A stretch of DNA of 64,000 nt from assembly GCF_001645125.1 (NCBI RefSeq), contig NZ_LXKA01000098.1, positions 1 to 64,000 on the forward strand, given 5' to 3'. The position numbers and the translations under genes were made by a program. The notes beneath the pieces were generated by a model. It did not search any database, was not told where the DNA came from, and saw only the letters and a list, made by a program, of their open reading frames with translations. The stretch comes from Paraburkholderia ginsengiterrae. GTDB lineage: Bacteria; Pseudomonadota; Gammaproteobacteria; Burkholderiales; Burkholderiaceae. Position 1 is the first letter of the stretch. Each line of letters starts with the position of its first letter. This document shows positions 1 to 9,811 of this stretch, piece after piece.

Positions 1-88
1 CCATGGCACACCCCTTGCGTCATAATCCCCCACGACGCCACCGCGTCCCAACAACATTCCACCCGCTCGCCACCACCGCTCACACAAC

Positions 89-892
89 ATGACCCGCTCA
101 CCCCTTCGCCCCGCGCGTCGCGCCTGGCTCGCCGCCCTGTTGCTCTCTCCCGTCTTCGCCATCAACGCCCCCGCCGCACACGCCGATACGCTCGACAACA
201 TCGCCAAGGCTGGCGTGCTGAAAGTCGCCGTGCCGGAAGACTATCCGCCGTTCGGCTCGGTCGGCCCGGATATGAAGCCGCAAGGCTACGACATCGATAC
301 CGCCGCGCTCCTCGCGAAGTCGATGAACGTGAAGCTCGAACTCGTGCCGGTCAACAGCGCGAACCGCATTCCCTATCTGCAAACGGGCAAGGTCGATCTG
401 GTCATCTCGTCGCTCGGCAAGACGCCGGACCGTGAGAAGGTGATCGATTTCTCGACCGCGTATGCGCCGTACTACCAGGGCGTGTTCGGTCCCGCCGACA
501 TCAAGGTCGGCGCCCCCGCCGATCTGACCGGCAAGACGGTCGGCGCAACCCGTGGCGCGCTCGAAGAAATCGCCCTCACGCAAATGGCGCCGAACGCCAC
601 CATCAAGCGCTTCGAAGACAACAACGCAACCATCGCCGCATTCCTCTCGGGCCAGGTCCAGTTGATCGCCGCCGGCAACATCGTCGCGGCCGCGATCCTC
701 GCGAAGAATCCGCCGCGCCGCCCGGAACCGAAGTTCGTCATCAAGAACTCACCGTGCTTCGTCGGCATGAACAAGAACGAACCGCGCCTGCAACAGAAAG
801 TGGACGCGGCCATCGCTCAAGCCCGTCAGGACGGCACTCTCAACACGATGTCGAAGAAGTGGTTCGGCGCACCATTGCCGGCTGATCTGTAA
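89..892 (+). CDS. ABC transporter substrate-binding protein, family 3 (amino-acid type)
   Basis: Predicted periplasmic binding protein of the polar amino-acid uptake type, 267 residues. Residues 1-32 form a Sec signal peptide with a basic start (TRSPLRPARR), a hydrophobic core and a likely cut after AAHA. The mature part begins DTLDNIAKAGVLKVAVPEDYPPFG, cut here to its core KVAVPEDYPPFG, followed by GYDIDTAALLAK and a hinge around VDLVISSLGKTPDREK. These are family 3 solute-binding protein signatures. No permease or ATPase gene follows in this window, so partners must lie to the left or elsewhere. It occupies the place upstream of ureA where ureD is commonly found in related species. The ligand cannot be read from the sequence. 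Confidence 0.88.
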   Translation: MTRSPLRPARRAWLAALLLSPVFAINAPAAHADTLDNIAKAGVLKVAVPEDYPPFGSVGPDMKPQGYDIDTAALLAKSMNVKLELVPVNSANRIPYLQTGKVDLVISSLGKTPDREKVIDFSTAYAPYYQGVFGPADIKVGAPADLTGKTVGATRGALEEIALTQMAPNATIKRFEDNNATIAAFLSGQVQLIAAGNIVAAAILAKNPPRRPEPKFVIKNSPCFVGMNKNEPRLQQKVDAAIAQARQDGTLNTMSKKWFGAPLPADL

Positions 893-1081
893 GCGCGTCG
901 TTAGCCGAACTTGATACCGTGGCTGGCTTATCCGGCGTCGCACCCGTCATGGACAAAGCCCGTGCCTCGCACGCGATCGCAGCCATGACGCGCGGCGCCT
1001 TCCATAGTTGCGGGCGGTTCGACCCGGAACCGCTGCAACGATTGTCAAAACCCAAAGCACCCATTCGACGAAGCTGACTCG

Positions 1082-1384
1082 ATGAAGCTAACACCCCGCG
1101 AGAAGGACAAGCTGCTGATCTTCACCGCTGCGCTGCTTGCCGAACGGCGCCGCGCGCGCGGCCTCAAACTGAACTATCCGGAAGCGGTCGCCTTCATCAG
1201 CGCCGCGCTGATGGAAGCGGCCCGCGACGGCAAGACCGTCGCCGAGGTCATGCACTACGGCACCACGCTGCTCACGCGCGACGATGTGATGGAAGGCGTA
1301 CCGGAGATGATCCCCGACATCCAGGTCGAAGCCACGTTCCCCGACGGCACCAAGCTCGTCACCGTTCATCACCCGATTCCCTGA
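1082..1384 (+). CDS. ureA: Urease subunit gamma
   Basis: Smallest structural subunit of the nickel enzyme urease (urea to ammonia and carbamate), cytoplasmic. The 100-residue length is exactly the usual size. It starts [23 protein letters not shown] and carries [11 protein letters not shown] and the [21 protein letters not shown] block (cut: [19 protein letters not shown]) typical of UreA. First gene of a same-strand urease group with ureB 19 bp downstream. The 189 bp upstream hold no gene that I recognise and no clear promoter. Confidence 0.97.
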   Translation: MKLTPREKDKLLIFTAALLAERRRARGLKLNYPEAVAFISAALMEAARDGKTVAEVMHYGTTLLTRDDVMEGVPEMIPDIQVEATFPDGTKLVTVHHPIP

Positions 1385-1403
1385 TCAAGCAAGGCAGGCG
1401 CAC

Positions 1404-1709
1404 ATGATTCCCGGCGAACTCCTCACCGACGACGGCGAACACGAACTCAACGCGGGCCGCGCCACCGTCACGGTGGTCGTGTCGAATACCGGCGACCGGC
1501 CGGTGCAGATCGGTTCGCACTATCACTTCTATGAGGTGAACGAAGCACTCGCCTTCGACCGCGAAGCTGCGCGCGGCTTCCGGCTGAACATCGCGGCGGG
1601 CACCGCCGTGCGTTTCGAGCCGGGCCAGGAGCGCACCGTCGAACTGGTCGAACTGGCGGGCGAGCGCGTCGTCTACGGCTTCAACGGCAAGGTGATGGGC
1701 AAGCTGTGA
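1404..1709 (+). CDS. ureB: Urease subunit beta
   Basis: Beta subunit of urease, 101 residues, the usual length. It starts [19 protein letters not shown] and contains [19 protein letters not shown] and the [16 protein letters not shown] block, all hallmark UreB sequence. It packs with UreA and UreC in the trimer of trimers. A purine-rich stretch (AAGGCAGG) precedes the ATG. The gap to ureC is 55 bp. Confidence 0.97.
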   Translation: MIPGELLTDDGEHELNAGRATVTVVVSNTGDRPVQIGSHYHFYEVNEALAFDREAARGFRLNIAAGTAVRFEPGQERTVELVELAGERVVYGFNGKVMGKL

Positions 1710-1764
1710 GGCGCCGCGCGCGTCCGCCTGCTCCAACCGCCCTGCCCATTTCCGGACCCACAAC

Positions 1765-3471
1765 ATGACCTTACGCATTGGCCGCCGCGCATACGCGGAA
1801 ATGTTCGGCCCCACCACCGGCGACCGCGTGCGCCTCGCCGATACCGAGTTGCTGATCGAAGTCGAACGCGACTTCACCACCTACGGTGAAGAAGTGAAAT
1901 TCGGCGGCGGCAAAGTGATCCGCGACGGCATGGGCCAGTCGCAGCGCGTGCATGCCGACGTGGTCGACACGGTCGTCACGAACGCGGTGATTCTCGATCA
2001 CTGGGGCATCGTCAAGGCCGACATCGGCATCAAGAACGGCCGCATTGCCGCAATCGGCAAAGCGGGCAACCCCGATATCCAACCGAACGTGACGATTGCG
2101 ATCGGCGCCTCCACCGAAGTGATCGCGGGCGAAGGCCTGATCGTGACAGCGGGCGGCATCGATACGCACATTCACTTCATCAGCCCGCAGCAGATCGAGG
2201 AAGCGCTCGCGAGCGGCGTGACCACGATGCTCGGCGGCGGCACCGGCCCCGCCACGGGCACGAACGCGACCACCTGCACGCCGGGCCCGTGGCATCTCGA
2301 ACGCATGCTGCAAGCGGCCGACGGCTATCCGATGAATCTGGGCTTTCTCGGCAAGGGTAATGTGAGCCAGCCTGAACCGGCGCTGGAGCAGATCGCCGCC
2401 GGTGCGATCGGCCTGAAACTGCATGAAGACTGGGGCACGACGCCGGCCGCGATCGACAACTGCCTCTCGGTCGCCGACGACACCGACACGCAGGTCGCGA
2501 TTCACACCGACACGCTAAACGAAGCGGGTTTTGTCGAAGCGACGGTGGCCGCGTTCAAGGGCCGCACGATACACACGTATCACACGGAAGGCGCGGGCGG
2601 CGGCCACGCACCGGACATCATCAAGGTATGCGGCGAAGCCAACGTGCTGCCCTCGTCGACCAATCCGACGCGCCCGTACACCGTCAACACGCTCGAAGAG
2701 CATCTCGACATGCTGATGGTGTGCCACCACCTTGACCCATCGATCGCTGAAGACATCGCGTTTGCCGAATCGCGCATTCGCCGCGAAACGATCGCGGCCG
2801 AAGACATCCTGCACGATCTCGGCGCACTGTCGATGCTGTCGTCGGATTCGCAGGCCATGGGCCGGGTGGGTGAAGTCATCATCCGCACGTGGCAGACCGC
2901 GCACAAGATGAAGGTGCAACGCGGCGCGCTGCCCGAAGACACCGCGCGCCACGACAACTTCCGCGCGAAGCGCTACGTCGCCAAGTACACGATCAACCCG
3001 GCGATCACGCACGGCATCGCGCATGAAGTCGGTTCGATCGAGCCGGGCAAGTGGGCCGATCTGGTGTTCTGGGAGCCGGCGTTCTTCGGCATCAAGCCGT
3101 CGCTGATCCTGAAAGGCGGCATGATCGCGATGGCGCAGATGGGCGACCCCAATGCGTCGATTCCCACGCCGCAACCGGTGCACTATCGCGAGATGTTCGC
3201 GACACGCGGCGGCGCACTCGGGCGCACGTCGCTGACCTTCGTCTCGCAGATGGCCGCCGATGCGGGCGTCGCCGAACGTTATGGCCTGAACAAGCGTATC
3301 GTTGCGGTCAGGAACTGCCGCAACATCACGAAGGCAGACATGATCCACAACGCGTGGCGTCCGGCGATCAGCGTCGATCCGGAAACCTATCAGGTGATCG
3401 CGGACGGCCAGTTGCTGACCTGCGAACCGGCCACCGTGCTGCCGATGGCGCAACGCTATTTTCTGTTCTGA
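1765..3471 (+). CDS. ureC: Urease subunit alpha (catalytic)
   Basis: Catalytic subunit with the bis-nickel site, 568 residues (family norm about 567-573). Visible active-site residues: H135 and H137 (DTHIHF), K218 ([11 protein letters not shown], the Lys carbamylated in known ureases), H247 (AIHTDT), H273 ([13 protein letters not shown]), H321/H322 (MVCHHLD, flap and catalytic His) and D361 (SSDSQAMGR). All are present, so the enzyme should be active if matured. The C-terminal end MAQRYFLF is typical. ureE starts 3 bp after the stop, so the two are probably co-translated. Confidence 0.98.
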   Translation: MTLRIGRRAYAEMFGPTTGDRVRLADTELLIEVERDFTTYGEEVKFGGGKVIRDGMGQSQRVHADVVDTVVTNAVILDHWGIVKADIGIKNGRIAAIGKAGNPDIQPNVTIAIGASTEVIAGEGLIVTAGGIDTHIHFISPQQIEEALASGVTTMLGGGTGPATGTNATTCTPGPWHLERMLQAADGYPMNLGFLGKGNVSQPEPALEQIAAGAIGLKLHEDWGTTPAAIDNCLSVADDTDTQVAIHTDTLNEAGFVEATVAAFKGRTIHTYHTEGAGGGHAPDIIKVCGEANVLPSSTNPTRPYTVNTLEEHLDMLMVCHHLDPSIAEDIAFAESRIRRETIAAEDILHDLGALSMLSSDSQAMGRVGEVIIRTWQTAHKMKVQRGALPEDTARHDNFRAKRYVAKYTINPAITHGIAHEVGSIEPGKWADLVFWEPAFFGIKPSLILKGGMIAMAQMGDPNASIPTPQPVHYREMFATRGGALGRTSLTFVSQMAADAGVAERYGLNKRIVAVRNCRNITKADMIHNAWRPAISVDPETYQVIADGQLLTCEPATVLPMAQRYFLF

Positions 3472-3474
3472 ACC

Positions 3475-4170
3475 ATGCGCACCCTCGACAAACTGATTGC
3501 CCCGCATCTGAAACTCGCACCCGTGCTGGTGAAGCGCGCGCCGACCTTGACGCTCGCGTTCGACGAGCGTCGCAAGAGCCGGCTCGCGGCCACGCTCGAT
3601 AGCGGCGAAGAAGTCGCGCTGCTGTTGCCGCGCGGCACGGTGCTGCGCGACGGCGATGTGCTGGTGGCCGACGACGGCGGCCTAGTGCGCGTCGTCGCCG
3701 CGCCGGAGGCGGTGCTCTACGTGCGTGCGAAAGACGCGTTGACGCTCACGCGCGCCGCCTATCATCTCGGCAATCGTCACACGCCGGTGGAAGTCGGCGC
3801 GGACTATCTGAAGCTCGAATACGATCCGGTGCTGGCCGATATGCTCAAGCGCATCGGCGCGACAGTCGACCAGGTGTCGATGCCGTTCCAGCCGGAATCC
3901 GGCGCGTATGGCGGCGGGCATAAGCATGGTCACGACGAGACGTTCGCCGAAGACTATGCACTCGCGCAGCAGGTGTACGGCGAGCATCATGGGCACGTGC
4001 ATTCGCACTCGCATGACCACGAGCATGGGCATGGCCACGCGGAACACGGCCATTCGCATGGCCACGGCCACAGCCACGGCGAAGGCCATGCCCACGATCA
4101 CGATCACGGCGATCACGTCCACGACGAATCGTGCGGCCACGGCCATCACCCTCATCATGCGCATCGCTGA
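3475..4170 (+). CDS. ureE: Urease accessory protein UreE (nickel chaperone) with long His-rich tail
   Basis: Delivers nickel to the urease activation complex. 231 residues, longer than the common 150-180. Residues 1-75 are the peptide-binding-like domain ([18 protein letters not shown]), and residues 76-145 the metal-binding domain with [14 protein letters not shown] and [16 protein letters not shown]. From about residue 149 the protein is a histidine tail: I count about 31 His in the last 83 residues, mostly HGH/HSH repeats with Asp and Glu. Such tails bind many nickel ions and can act as a nickel store. The end overlaps the start of ureF by 14 bp. Confidence 0.95.
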   Translation: MRTLDKLIAPHLKLAPVLVKRAPTLTLAFDERRKSRLAATLDSGEEVALLLPRGTVLRDGDVLVADDGGLVRVVAAPEAVLYVRAKDALTLTRAAYHLGNRHTPVEVGADYLKLEYDPVLADMLKRIGATVDQVSMPFQPESGAYGGGHKHGHDETFAEDYALAQQVYGEHHGHVHSHSHDHEHGHGHAEHGHSHGHGHSHGEGHAHDHDHGDHVHDESCGHGHHPHHAHR

Positions 4171-4837
4171 ACTCACGGCACTGCTGCATCTTGCGTCGCC
4201 GGCGCTGCCGATTGGCGCGTTCAGCTACTCGCAGGGCCTCGAAGCGGCGATCGAAGCGCAGTTGATCACCAACGCCGATTCCGCCCGCGCCTGGATCGCG
4301 AGCGGCCTGACCGACGTGCTCGCGCACGGCGAGCTGCCGTTCCTCGCGCATCAGATGGAACGCTGGCGCGCGCATGACGTCGCGGGCCTCGCCGAAGCCA
4401 ACAGCGAATTCCTGGCGAGCCGTGAATCGGCGGAATTGCGCCGCGAAACTGAGCAGATGGGCTGGTCGTTGCGCCAGTTGTGCGTATCGCTCGAATGGGG
4501 CGATGCCCACCGGCGCGCGACGCTTGCCTCGATCACGCCGCTCGCTCAACCCACCGCTTTCGCCTTCGCCGCCTATGCGCACGACGCCGCTGCCGACGCC
4601 GCCCTCGCCGCCTACGCCTTTAGCTGGGTCGAGAACCAGGCCGCCGCCGCATTGAAGGCCGTGCCGTTGGGGCAACTCGCCGGGCAACGCATTATCGTCG
4701 CACTGCGTGAGCCAATCGATGCCGCCGTCACGCGGGCTTTGGCCACGTCGCTCGAAAACATCAACACCTTCGCGCCGCAACTCGGCATTCTGTCGGCGCG
4801 TCACGAGTCGCAGTATTCGCGGCTCTTCCGCTCATAA
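4157..4837 (+). CDS. ureF: Urease accessory protein UreF
   Basis: Part of the UreD-UreF-UreG complex that activates urease, 226 residues. The start chosen is the ATG giving [20 protein letters not shown], which matches UreF N-termini. The reading frame is open further upstream, but only as a shadow of the ureE histidine tail. Typical blocks follow: [31 protein letters not shown], and [18 protein letters not shown] near the end. It overlaps ureE by 14 bp, which suggests translational coupling. The 56-bp gap to ureG carries short GGCTCA repeats (CGGCTCATCATCGGCTCC). Confidence 0.94.
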   Translation: MRIAELTALLHLASPALPIGAFSYSQGLEAAIEAQLITNADSARAWIASGLTDVLAHGELPFLAHQMERWRAHDVAGLAEANSEFLASRESAELRRETEQMGWSLRQLCVSLEWGDAHRRATLASITPLAQPTAFAFAAYAHDAAADAALAAYAFSWVENQAAAALKAVPLGQLAGQRIIVALREPIDAAVTRALATSLENINTFAPQLGILSARHESQYSRLFRS

Positions 4838-4893
4838 ACGGCTCATCATCGGCTCCTAATCGGCTCAACCGCCGGCTCTTAAAACGATCCATC

Positions 4894-5547
4894 ATGAACG
4901 CACCTCATCATTCCGCCCATTCGTCCGTGCGCACGAAAAAACTGCCGCCGCTGCGGGTGGGCGTCGGCGGCCCGGTCGGCTCGGGCAAGACCACGCTGCT
5001 CGAAATGCTCTGCAAGGCGATGCGCGAACAGTACGACCTCGTCGCGATCACCAACGACATCTACACGAAAGAGGATCAGCGTCTGCTGACGGTGGCGGGC
5101 GCCTTGCCGGCCGAACGGATCATGGGGGTCGAGACGGGCGGCTGCCCGCATACGGCGATTCGTGAAGACGCCTCGATCAATCTCGAAGCCGTCGACCGCA
5201 TGCTGACGCGTTTTCCCAATGCGGATATCGTATTCATCGAATCGGGGGGCGATAACCTCGCGGCGACGTTCAGCCCCGAACTGTCGGACCTGACGATCTA
5301 CGTGATCGACGTGGCGGGCGGCGAGAAGATTCCGCGCAAGGGCGGACCGGGCATCACGAAGTCCGATCTGCTGGTCATCAACAAGACGGACCTCGCGCCG
5401 ATGGTCGGCGCGAATCTCGACGTGATGGCTTCGGACGCAAAGAAGATGCGCGGCGAGCGGCCCTTCGTGATGTGCAATCTGAAGGCGCTCGACGGCTTGG
5501 ATGTGGTGGTGAAGTTTATCGAGAAGAAGGGGTTGCTGAAGGTTTGA
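4894..5547 (+). CDS. ureG: Urease accessory GTPase UreG
   Basis: SIMIBI-class GTPase that drives nickel insertion into urease, 217 residues. The P-loop GGPVGSGKT lies at residues 25-33. The metal-binding Cys-Pro-His motif appears in [11 protein letters not shown], followed by [16 protein letters not shown] and the guanine-specificity motif NKTDL. The His-rich start (NAPHHSAHS) is common in betaproteobacterial UreG. It is the last gene of the urease group. A perfect hairpin begins 15 bp after the stop, inside the convergent Fic gene. Confidence 0.97.
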   Translation: MNAPHHSAHSSVRTKKLPPLRVGVGGPVGSGKTTLLEMLCKAMREQYDLVAITNDIYTKEDQRLLTVAGALPAERIMGVETGGCPHTAIREDASINLEAVDRMLTRFPNADIVFIESGGDNLAATFSPELSDLTIYVIDVAGGEKIPRKGGPGITKSDLLVINKTDLAPMVGANLDVMASDAKKMRGERPFVMCNLKALDGLDVVVKFIEKKGLLKV

Positions 5548-5551
5548 CGCT

Positions 5552-6301
5552 TCACTCGCCCGGATGGCATTCAAGCAGGAATGCCATCATTTCGGACCCG
5601 TCCTTCGACAGATAGAAGCGCACCATCTTTTCGTTGAAGTCGGCCGCGCGTTGCGCGGGGACACTGATCGCATCAATACCGTTGGCCATCAGCACGCCGT
5701 TCATCATGAAACGGGACGTGCGCTTGTTGCCATCGAAGAAAAACTGCTGCAGGGCACCGAAGAGAAAAAAAGCACAACCGCGTTCGAACGCACTGGAGAC
5801 CTGATCAGTCAGCGCGCGGGTGCCTGCGGCAAAAACCCGGCTGAGTTCAGGCGCGCCCGGCAACGTTGGCAATGGCGTATATCGACCTGCCTCACCCAAC
5901 GCGACATCAGGCGTATATCGCGTTTCCTCGCCTTCCCCTTGAAACACACCCCATTCAAGGGCTTCGTTACGTGCAACAAGGCGGTGCAGATCGCAAAACG
6001 TGGCCTTATCGAGCGCAAATTGCCCTTTTTGCACGATTGCCAGCAAATACTTCGAACTCTCGGCAAGGTTCAGAATCTGCTCCTGGTCGGAAATTTTCCG
6101 GCCGCCCACGGTGATACCGTCCAGCAGCGTCTTGACCTCGGGAAACGTAAACGGATTCCCCTCGAGCACACTCGCATCCCACACGAACTCCGGCAACATT
6201 CGATGAAAACGGAAGCACACTCGTTTGATCGAGTGGGTCGGGATGTCTTGTGGAATCGCAGCGCGATCCCATTGAAAGCCGAGGTCGGTAAAAAGCGTCA
6301 T
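5552..6301 (-). CDS. Fic-family protein with altered catalytic motif
   Basis: 249-residue Fic/DOC-fold protein. Fic enzymes usually transfer AMP or another phosphate-linked group onto target proteins using the motif HxFxxGN(G/K)R. Here the equivalent segment, residues 186-194, reads QFFFDGNKR, followed by TSRFMMNGVLMANG. The nucleotide-binding loop DGNKR is intact but the catalytic His position is Gln. Near the N-terminus (43-49) ASVLEGN resembles the inhibitory helix motif (S/T)xxxE(G/N), with Ala at the first position. Either activity is lost or the family uses another base. It converges on ureG with a 4-bp gap. No antitoxin-like neighbour is seen. Confidence 0.82.
   Translation of the reverse strand: MTLFTDLGFQWDRAAIPQDIPTHSIKRVCFRFHRMLPEFVWDASVLEGNPFTFPEVKTLLDGITVGGRKISDQEQILNLAESSKYLLAIVQKGQFALDKATFCDLHRLVARNEALEWGVFQGEGEETRYTPDVALGEAGRYTPLPTLPGAPELSRVFAAGTRALTDQVSSAFERGCAFFLFGALQQFFFDGNKRTSRFMMNGVLMANGIDAISVPAQRAADFNEKMVRFYLSKDGSEMMAFLLECHPGE
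5563..5588 (+). terminator. Hairpin after ureG (probable terminator)
   Basis: GATGGCATTC (5563-5572) and GAATGCCATC (5579-5588) form a perfect 10-bp stem with a 6-nt loop, followed only by ATTTCGG. It starts 15 bp after the ureG stop and lies within the last codons of the convergent Fic gene. It is a reasonable stop for urease transcription, but the T-run is weak. Confidence 0.45.
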
Positions 6302-6411
6302 CGCAGGCGGTGAGAGATCGGTTTAAATCACAGGGCCGGAAACGAACAAGCCCAATCTTCGCAGAATATATTATTCATCGGCGAGCAACGCACCACGTTA
6401 ACGGAGCCCAC

Positions 6412-7728
6412 TCACTCCAATTCCGGCAACAACGCCATCAACACATCGACAGTCCGCGCCGTCGCGCCGCGATGGCGCGCGGCGAATGCCGAAGCCGCGC
6501 CGCCCATGGCCAGCCTTCTGGCCTTGTCGCCGAACAACTCGCGCAATGCGCGGGCCAGATCGGCCGGGTCCTGCACCTGCACCGCGGCGCCCGCCGCCAC
6601 GGCATCGGTGGTGGCCTGCGTGAAGTTGAACACGTGCGGTCCGATCAGCACCGGCACGCCGACCGCGCATGCCTCGATCAGATTCTGCCCGCCGAGCGGC
6701 AGCAAACTGCCGCCGATGAACGCCAGATCCGAAGCGGCATAGTAAGCGCCCAATTCGCCCATCGAATCGCCCAGTAGCACGTTCACGCCGGCAGGCATTG
6801 CCGGCACAGCGCCACCGGCCACAGCCGCCGACGCCACCTTCGCATCCGGCGCCCACGTCGAACGGCGCTCGAGGCTCAATCCGGCCTTCTCGACCAGCGC
6901 GGCGACTTCGTTAAAGCGTTGCGGATGACGCGGCACCAGAATCAGCAGCGCCCCCTCAACACCGAGCGCGGCGAACGCCTGCAGCACCAGTTCCTCTTCA
7001 CCCTCGCGCGTACTCGCCGCGACCCACACGGCGCGCGTGCCGATGGCCGCGCGCCATGCATGGCCACGCGCCGCCAGTTCGGGCGGCGTGTTCATGTCGA
7101 ATTTCAGATTGCCGAGCACCGCCACGTTGCGCGCGCCGAGTGCGGTCAGCCGTTCGGCATCTGCCGGACTCTGCGCCAGCACGCGCGCAAAACCGCCGAA
7201 CACGTCTTTCGTCGCACTCCCGAACTTCGCCGCGCGCTTATACGAGCGCGCCGACATGCGCGCGTTGGTCAGCACGAGCGGCACGTCAGCGCGACGGCAT
7301 TCGTCGATCAGCGTCGGCCACACTTCGGTTTCCATGACCAGACCAAGCGACGGCCGCCATGCCCGCAAAAACCGCCGCACCGCATGCGGCATGTCGTAGG
7401 GCAAATAGCTGCGCATGACACGGTCGCCGAAAATCTGCTCGCCGGTGGCACGGCCGCTCGGCGTCATGTGGGTGAGCAGAATACGGGCGTCGGGACGCGC
7501 TTTCATCAGCGCGTCGATCAGCGGTTGCGCGGCGCGCGTCTCACCCACGGACACCGCATGCACCCAGATCAGCGGCGCGTTGTCTTCCGGCAGACGGCCA
7601 TGCGAGTAACCGAAACGCTCGCCGATATGCTCGCGATAACCGCGCTCCTTGCGCGAACGGATCAACAGGCGCAACACCGCCAGCGGCGCGACGATCCACC
7701 ACAACGCGTTATAAATCGCCCTCAGCAT
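6412..7728 (-). CDS. waaA: 3-deoxy-D-manno-octulosonic acid (Kdo) transferase
   Basis: Adds Kdo to lipid A precursor at the inner face of the cytoplasmic membrane. The start chosen gives MLRAIYNALWWIVAPLAVLR, a classic WaaA start with a membrane anchor (438 residues; a longer in-frame start at 7785 adds 19 residues that do not look family-like). Conserved blocks: IWVHAVSVGETRAA, LLTHMTPSGRATG, VMETEVWPTLI, ASTREGEEELVLQAF and GGQNLIEACAVGVPVLIG. It is the last gene of the minus-strand group waaC-kdoO-waaA, 70 bp downstream of kdoO. Confidence 0.95.
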   Translation of the reverse strand: MLRAIYNALWWIVAPLAVLRLLIRSRKERGYREHIGERFGYSHGRLPEDNAPLIWVHAVSVGETRAAQPLIDALMKARPDARILLTHMTPSGRATGEQIFGDRVMRSYLPYDMPHAVRRFLRAWRPSLGLVMETEVWPTLIDECRRADVPLVLTNARMSARSYKRAAKFGSATKDVFGGFARVLAQSPADAERLTALGARNVAVLGNLKFDMNTPPELAARGHAWRAAIGTRAVWVAASTREGEEELVLQAFAALGVEGALLILVPRHPQRFNEVAALVEKAGLSLERRSTWAPDAKVASAAVAGGAVPAMPAGVNVLLGDSMGELGAYYAASDLAFIGGSLLPLGGQNLIEACAVGVPVLIGPHVFNFTQATTDAVAAGAAVQVQDPADLARALRELFGDKARRLAMGGAASAFAARHRGATARTVDVLMALLPELE

Positions 7729-7798
7729 CGGCGCTCCGCGTGCGTGAACGTGCGCAGAAGCGGCGCGTTTAACCGGGTCGGCCAAAGAAACGCGGCGC

Positions 7799-8683
7799 TC
7801 AAACCAGCGCCCTGCCCTTCAGGCGCTCGAGAATACCGAGCGGCGCACATTCGGGCTGCGCCATCGCCTTGACCGGCAGGAAAAAGGTCTGCTCCAGCAT
7901 GAACTGGCCAGACATCACCGCGTGCGATGTCTGATCCGAGAAACACACCCATACGCTGCCGGGCGGAAACGGCATGGTCTCCTGCGGGCTCGATTTCTGA
8001 TAGTCGAGATCGGCCTTCATGCCGTCATGCAGATGCAGCATCAGATGGTCGTACTCGCTGCGCTGCGACTTGGTCACATGCAGCAGGTTCAGCAGCCACG
8101 CCGAGCCCGGCATTTGCGGCTTGATGCGCGGCAGGAAGCGTTTGGCCATGTCCTCGAACGGCTCGCCGACGCGCCACACGCGCGGCGTGCCATGCGGATT
8201 GACGTTGGTGAACACGCGCAGAATGCGCTCGCCGTAATTCGGCCGCGACGGGAAAGCGTCCACATGCAGGCGGCTATCGTCTTTGCGCCACGACGTGTCG
8301 CGCGTTTCCACCTGATGCAGCCGCAGGCTGGTCGGCGCCACGCGCAGCCGGCCGTTGTATTCGGGAAAGAGCCCGTCGACCAGCGTGCGCGAATTGGATT
8401 GATAACGCGCGATCAGCGCGCGCACCGCGGATTGCGTGACGGCGTCGCCGGCAACGCCATGCAAGGCCCCGCCATTGGGTTCGAGGCTGATGTTCTTGCG
8501 GCTCGGGTCGGCGAGCGCGGGGTCGAGCAGCGCCTGTTCGCCGCCTTCGATCGCGAAGCGCAGGTTCGGGAAATACAGCACCTTGCCGCGTTCGACGCCG
8601 GCGAGCAGCGTCTCGCGCGGCACGGACAGGTTGCGTCCGTGCCAGTCGGCGTTCGCTACTTCGATGATCTGGGTTTCGTTCAT
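7799..8683 (-). CDS. kdoO: Kdo 3-hydroxylase (Fe(II)/2-oxoglutarate-dependent)
   Basis: 294 residues. Matches the Kdo hydroxylase family known from Burkholderia and Yersinia, which converts the outer Kdo residue of the LPS core to Ko (D-glycero-D-talo-oct-2-ulosonic acid). The facial triad is visible as H140-x-D142 (SRLHVDAFPSRP) and H254 (SDQTSHAVMSG). Also typical are NISLEPNGGALHG, GERILRVFTNVNPHGTPRVW and PGSAWLLNLLHVTKSQRSEYDH. Its position directly between waaC and waaA supports the substrate. No signal peptide, so it is cytoplasmic. Confidence 0.9.
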   Translation of the reverse strand: MNETQIIEVANADWHGRNLSVPRETLLAGVERGKVLYFPNLRFAIEGGEQALLDPALADPSRKNISLEPNGGALHGVAGDAVTQSAVRALIARYQSNSRTLVDGLFPEYNGRLRVAPTSLRLHQVETRDTSWRKDDSRLHVDAFPSRPNYGERILRVFTNVNPHGTPRVWRVGEPFEDMAKRFLPRIKPQMPGSAWLLNLLHVTKSQRSEYDHLMLHLHDGMKADLDYQKSSPQETMPFPPGSVWVCFSDQTSHAVMSGQFMLEQTFFLPVKAMAQPECAPLGILERLKGRALV

Positions 8684-8732
8684 GGTCGCCCTTGAAAACG
8701 GATGGAGCGCAAGGCGAAGCGCCCCGGACGGG

Positions 8733-9734
8733 TTATAGCAGGCCGAAGCCCGCCAGTGCCGACTTCACCTGTTGCAGCGTGGGCGGCTGTCCGGCCGTGC
8801 CGAGATTGACGACGTTCGGCGACCAGTAGCCGCCGGTGCGCCACGCAGTGGCGAAATTGTACAACTCGACTGTAGGACGCTTCAGCGCCGCCGCGATGTG
8901 GACCAGACCTGTGTCAACCCCGACCGTCGCGGCCGCGCCGTCGATCAGGCCAACCACGGCGGGCAGCGAGAGTTTGGGCGGCACGATGGCGGCCGCGCCG
9001 AATTCCCGCGCGAGCCGCTCGCTGGTGGCGCGCTCTTCCTCGCTGCCCCACGGCAGCACGATGGAGGCGCCGCGCCGCACCAGCGACTGCCCCAGTTCTA
9101 TCCACGCGGTATCCGGCCACTGCTTGTCGGCGCGCGAGGTCGCATGCACGAACACCACGTAAGGCACCGGCAAATTCAGATTCGCCTCCGACAAAGCCAG
9201 CGCGGCACGCCCAGTGTCGATGCCGAAGTCGATGTCGTCGGTAGGTTGCGGCTGCGGGTCGTTCAGCGCCGCGGCCACCAGTTGCCGCGTGCGTTCGACC
9301 ACATGGGTGCGCGGCTCGATCGGCACGCGCTTGCCGTAGAAGAAACGCACCGGCCATTCGAAGCCGGCGCCGTCGGTGCGGTTGGCGAGGCCGACGAGCG
9401 GCCCGCGCGCCATGCTCGCGACCCACGCGGTCTTGATGAGCCCCTGGCAGTCGATCACGAGATCGTAGTGCTCGGCGGCGAGCGCCCGGCGAAACGCGCT
9501 GATCTCCCGCCAGTTGTCGAGCGACAGAATGCGCTTGCGCCAGCGTCGCAGCGACACGGGAATCGCCCGGCCCACGCCGCTCACGAGTTGCACGAGCCCG
9601 ACGAAGCTCTCTTCGACGAGCCAGTCGATCTGCGCGTCGGGATGGCGGCGGCGGATGTCGGCGATCACCGGCATGTTGTGAACGACGTCGCCCAATGACG
9701 ACACCCTCACGATTAGTATCTTTTTCACGCTCAA
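8733..9734 (-). CDS. waaC: Lipopolysaccharide heptosyltransferase I
   Basis: GT9-family enzyme that adds the first L-glycero-D-manno-heptose to Kdo2-lipid A. 333 residues starting MSVKKILIVRVSSLGDVVHNMP, with the GD(V/L)(V/I)H motif near residue 14. Then come IDWLVEESFVGLVQLVSGV, YDLVIDCQGLIKTAW, GLANRTDGAGFEWPVRFFY, FVHATSRADKQWP and VGVDTGLVHIAAAL, a set specific to WaaC rather than WaaF. It is first in the waaC-kdoO-waaA group, with 49 bp to kdoO. The 161 bp upstream hold the terminator of the mutase gene. Confidence 0.94.
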   Translation of the reverse strand: MSVKKILIVRVSSLGDVVHNMPVIADIRRRHPDAQIDWLVEESFVGLVQLVSGVGRAIPVSLRRWRKRILSLDNWREISAFRRALAAEHYDLVIDCQGLIKTAWVASMARGPLVGLANRTDGAGFEWPVRFFYGKRVPIEPRTHVVERTRQLVAAALNDPQPQPTDDIDFGIDTGRAALALSEANLNLPVPYVVFVHATSRADKQWPDTAWIELGQSLVRRGASIVLPWGSEEERATSERLAREFGAAAIVPPKLSLPAVVGLIDGAAATVGVDTGLVHIAAALKRPTVELYNFATAWRTGGYWSPNVVNLGTAGQPPTLQQVKSALAGFGLL

Positions 9735-9811
9735 GTGGGGAAAACCGGCTATCCGGCCCGAAAAACCAGTGAAAGGACGGCAATTTTAGCGCGTCGCATG
9801 TCAATCCCACG

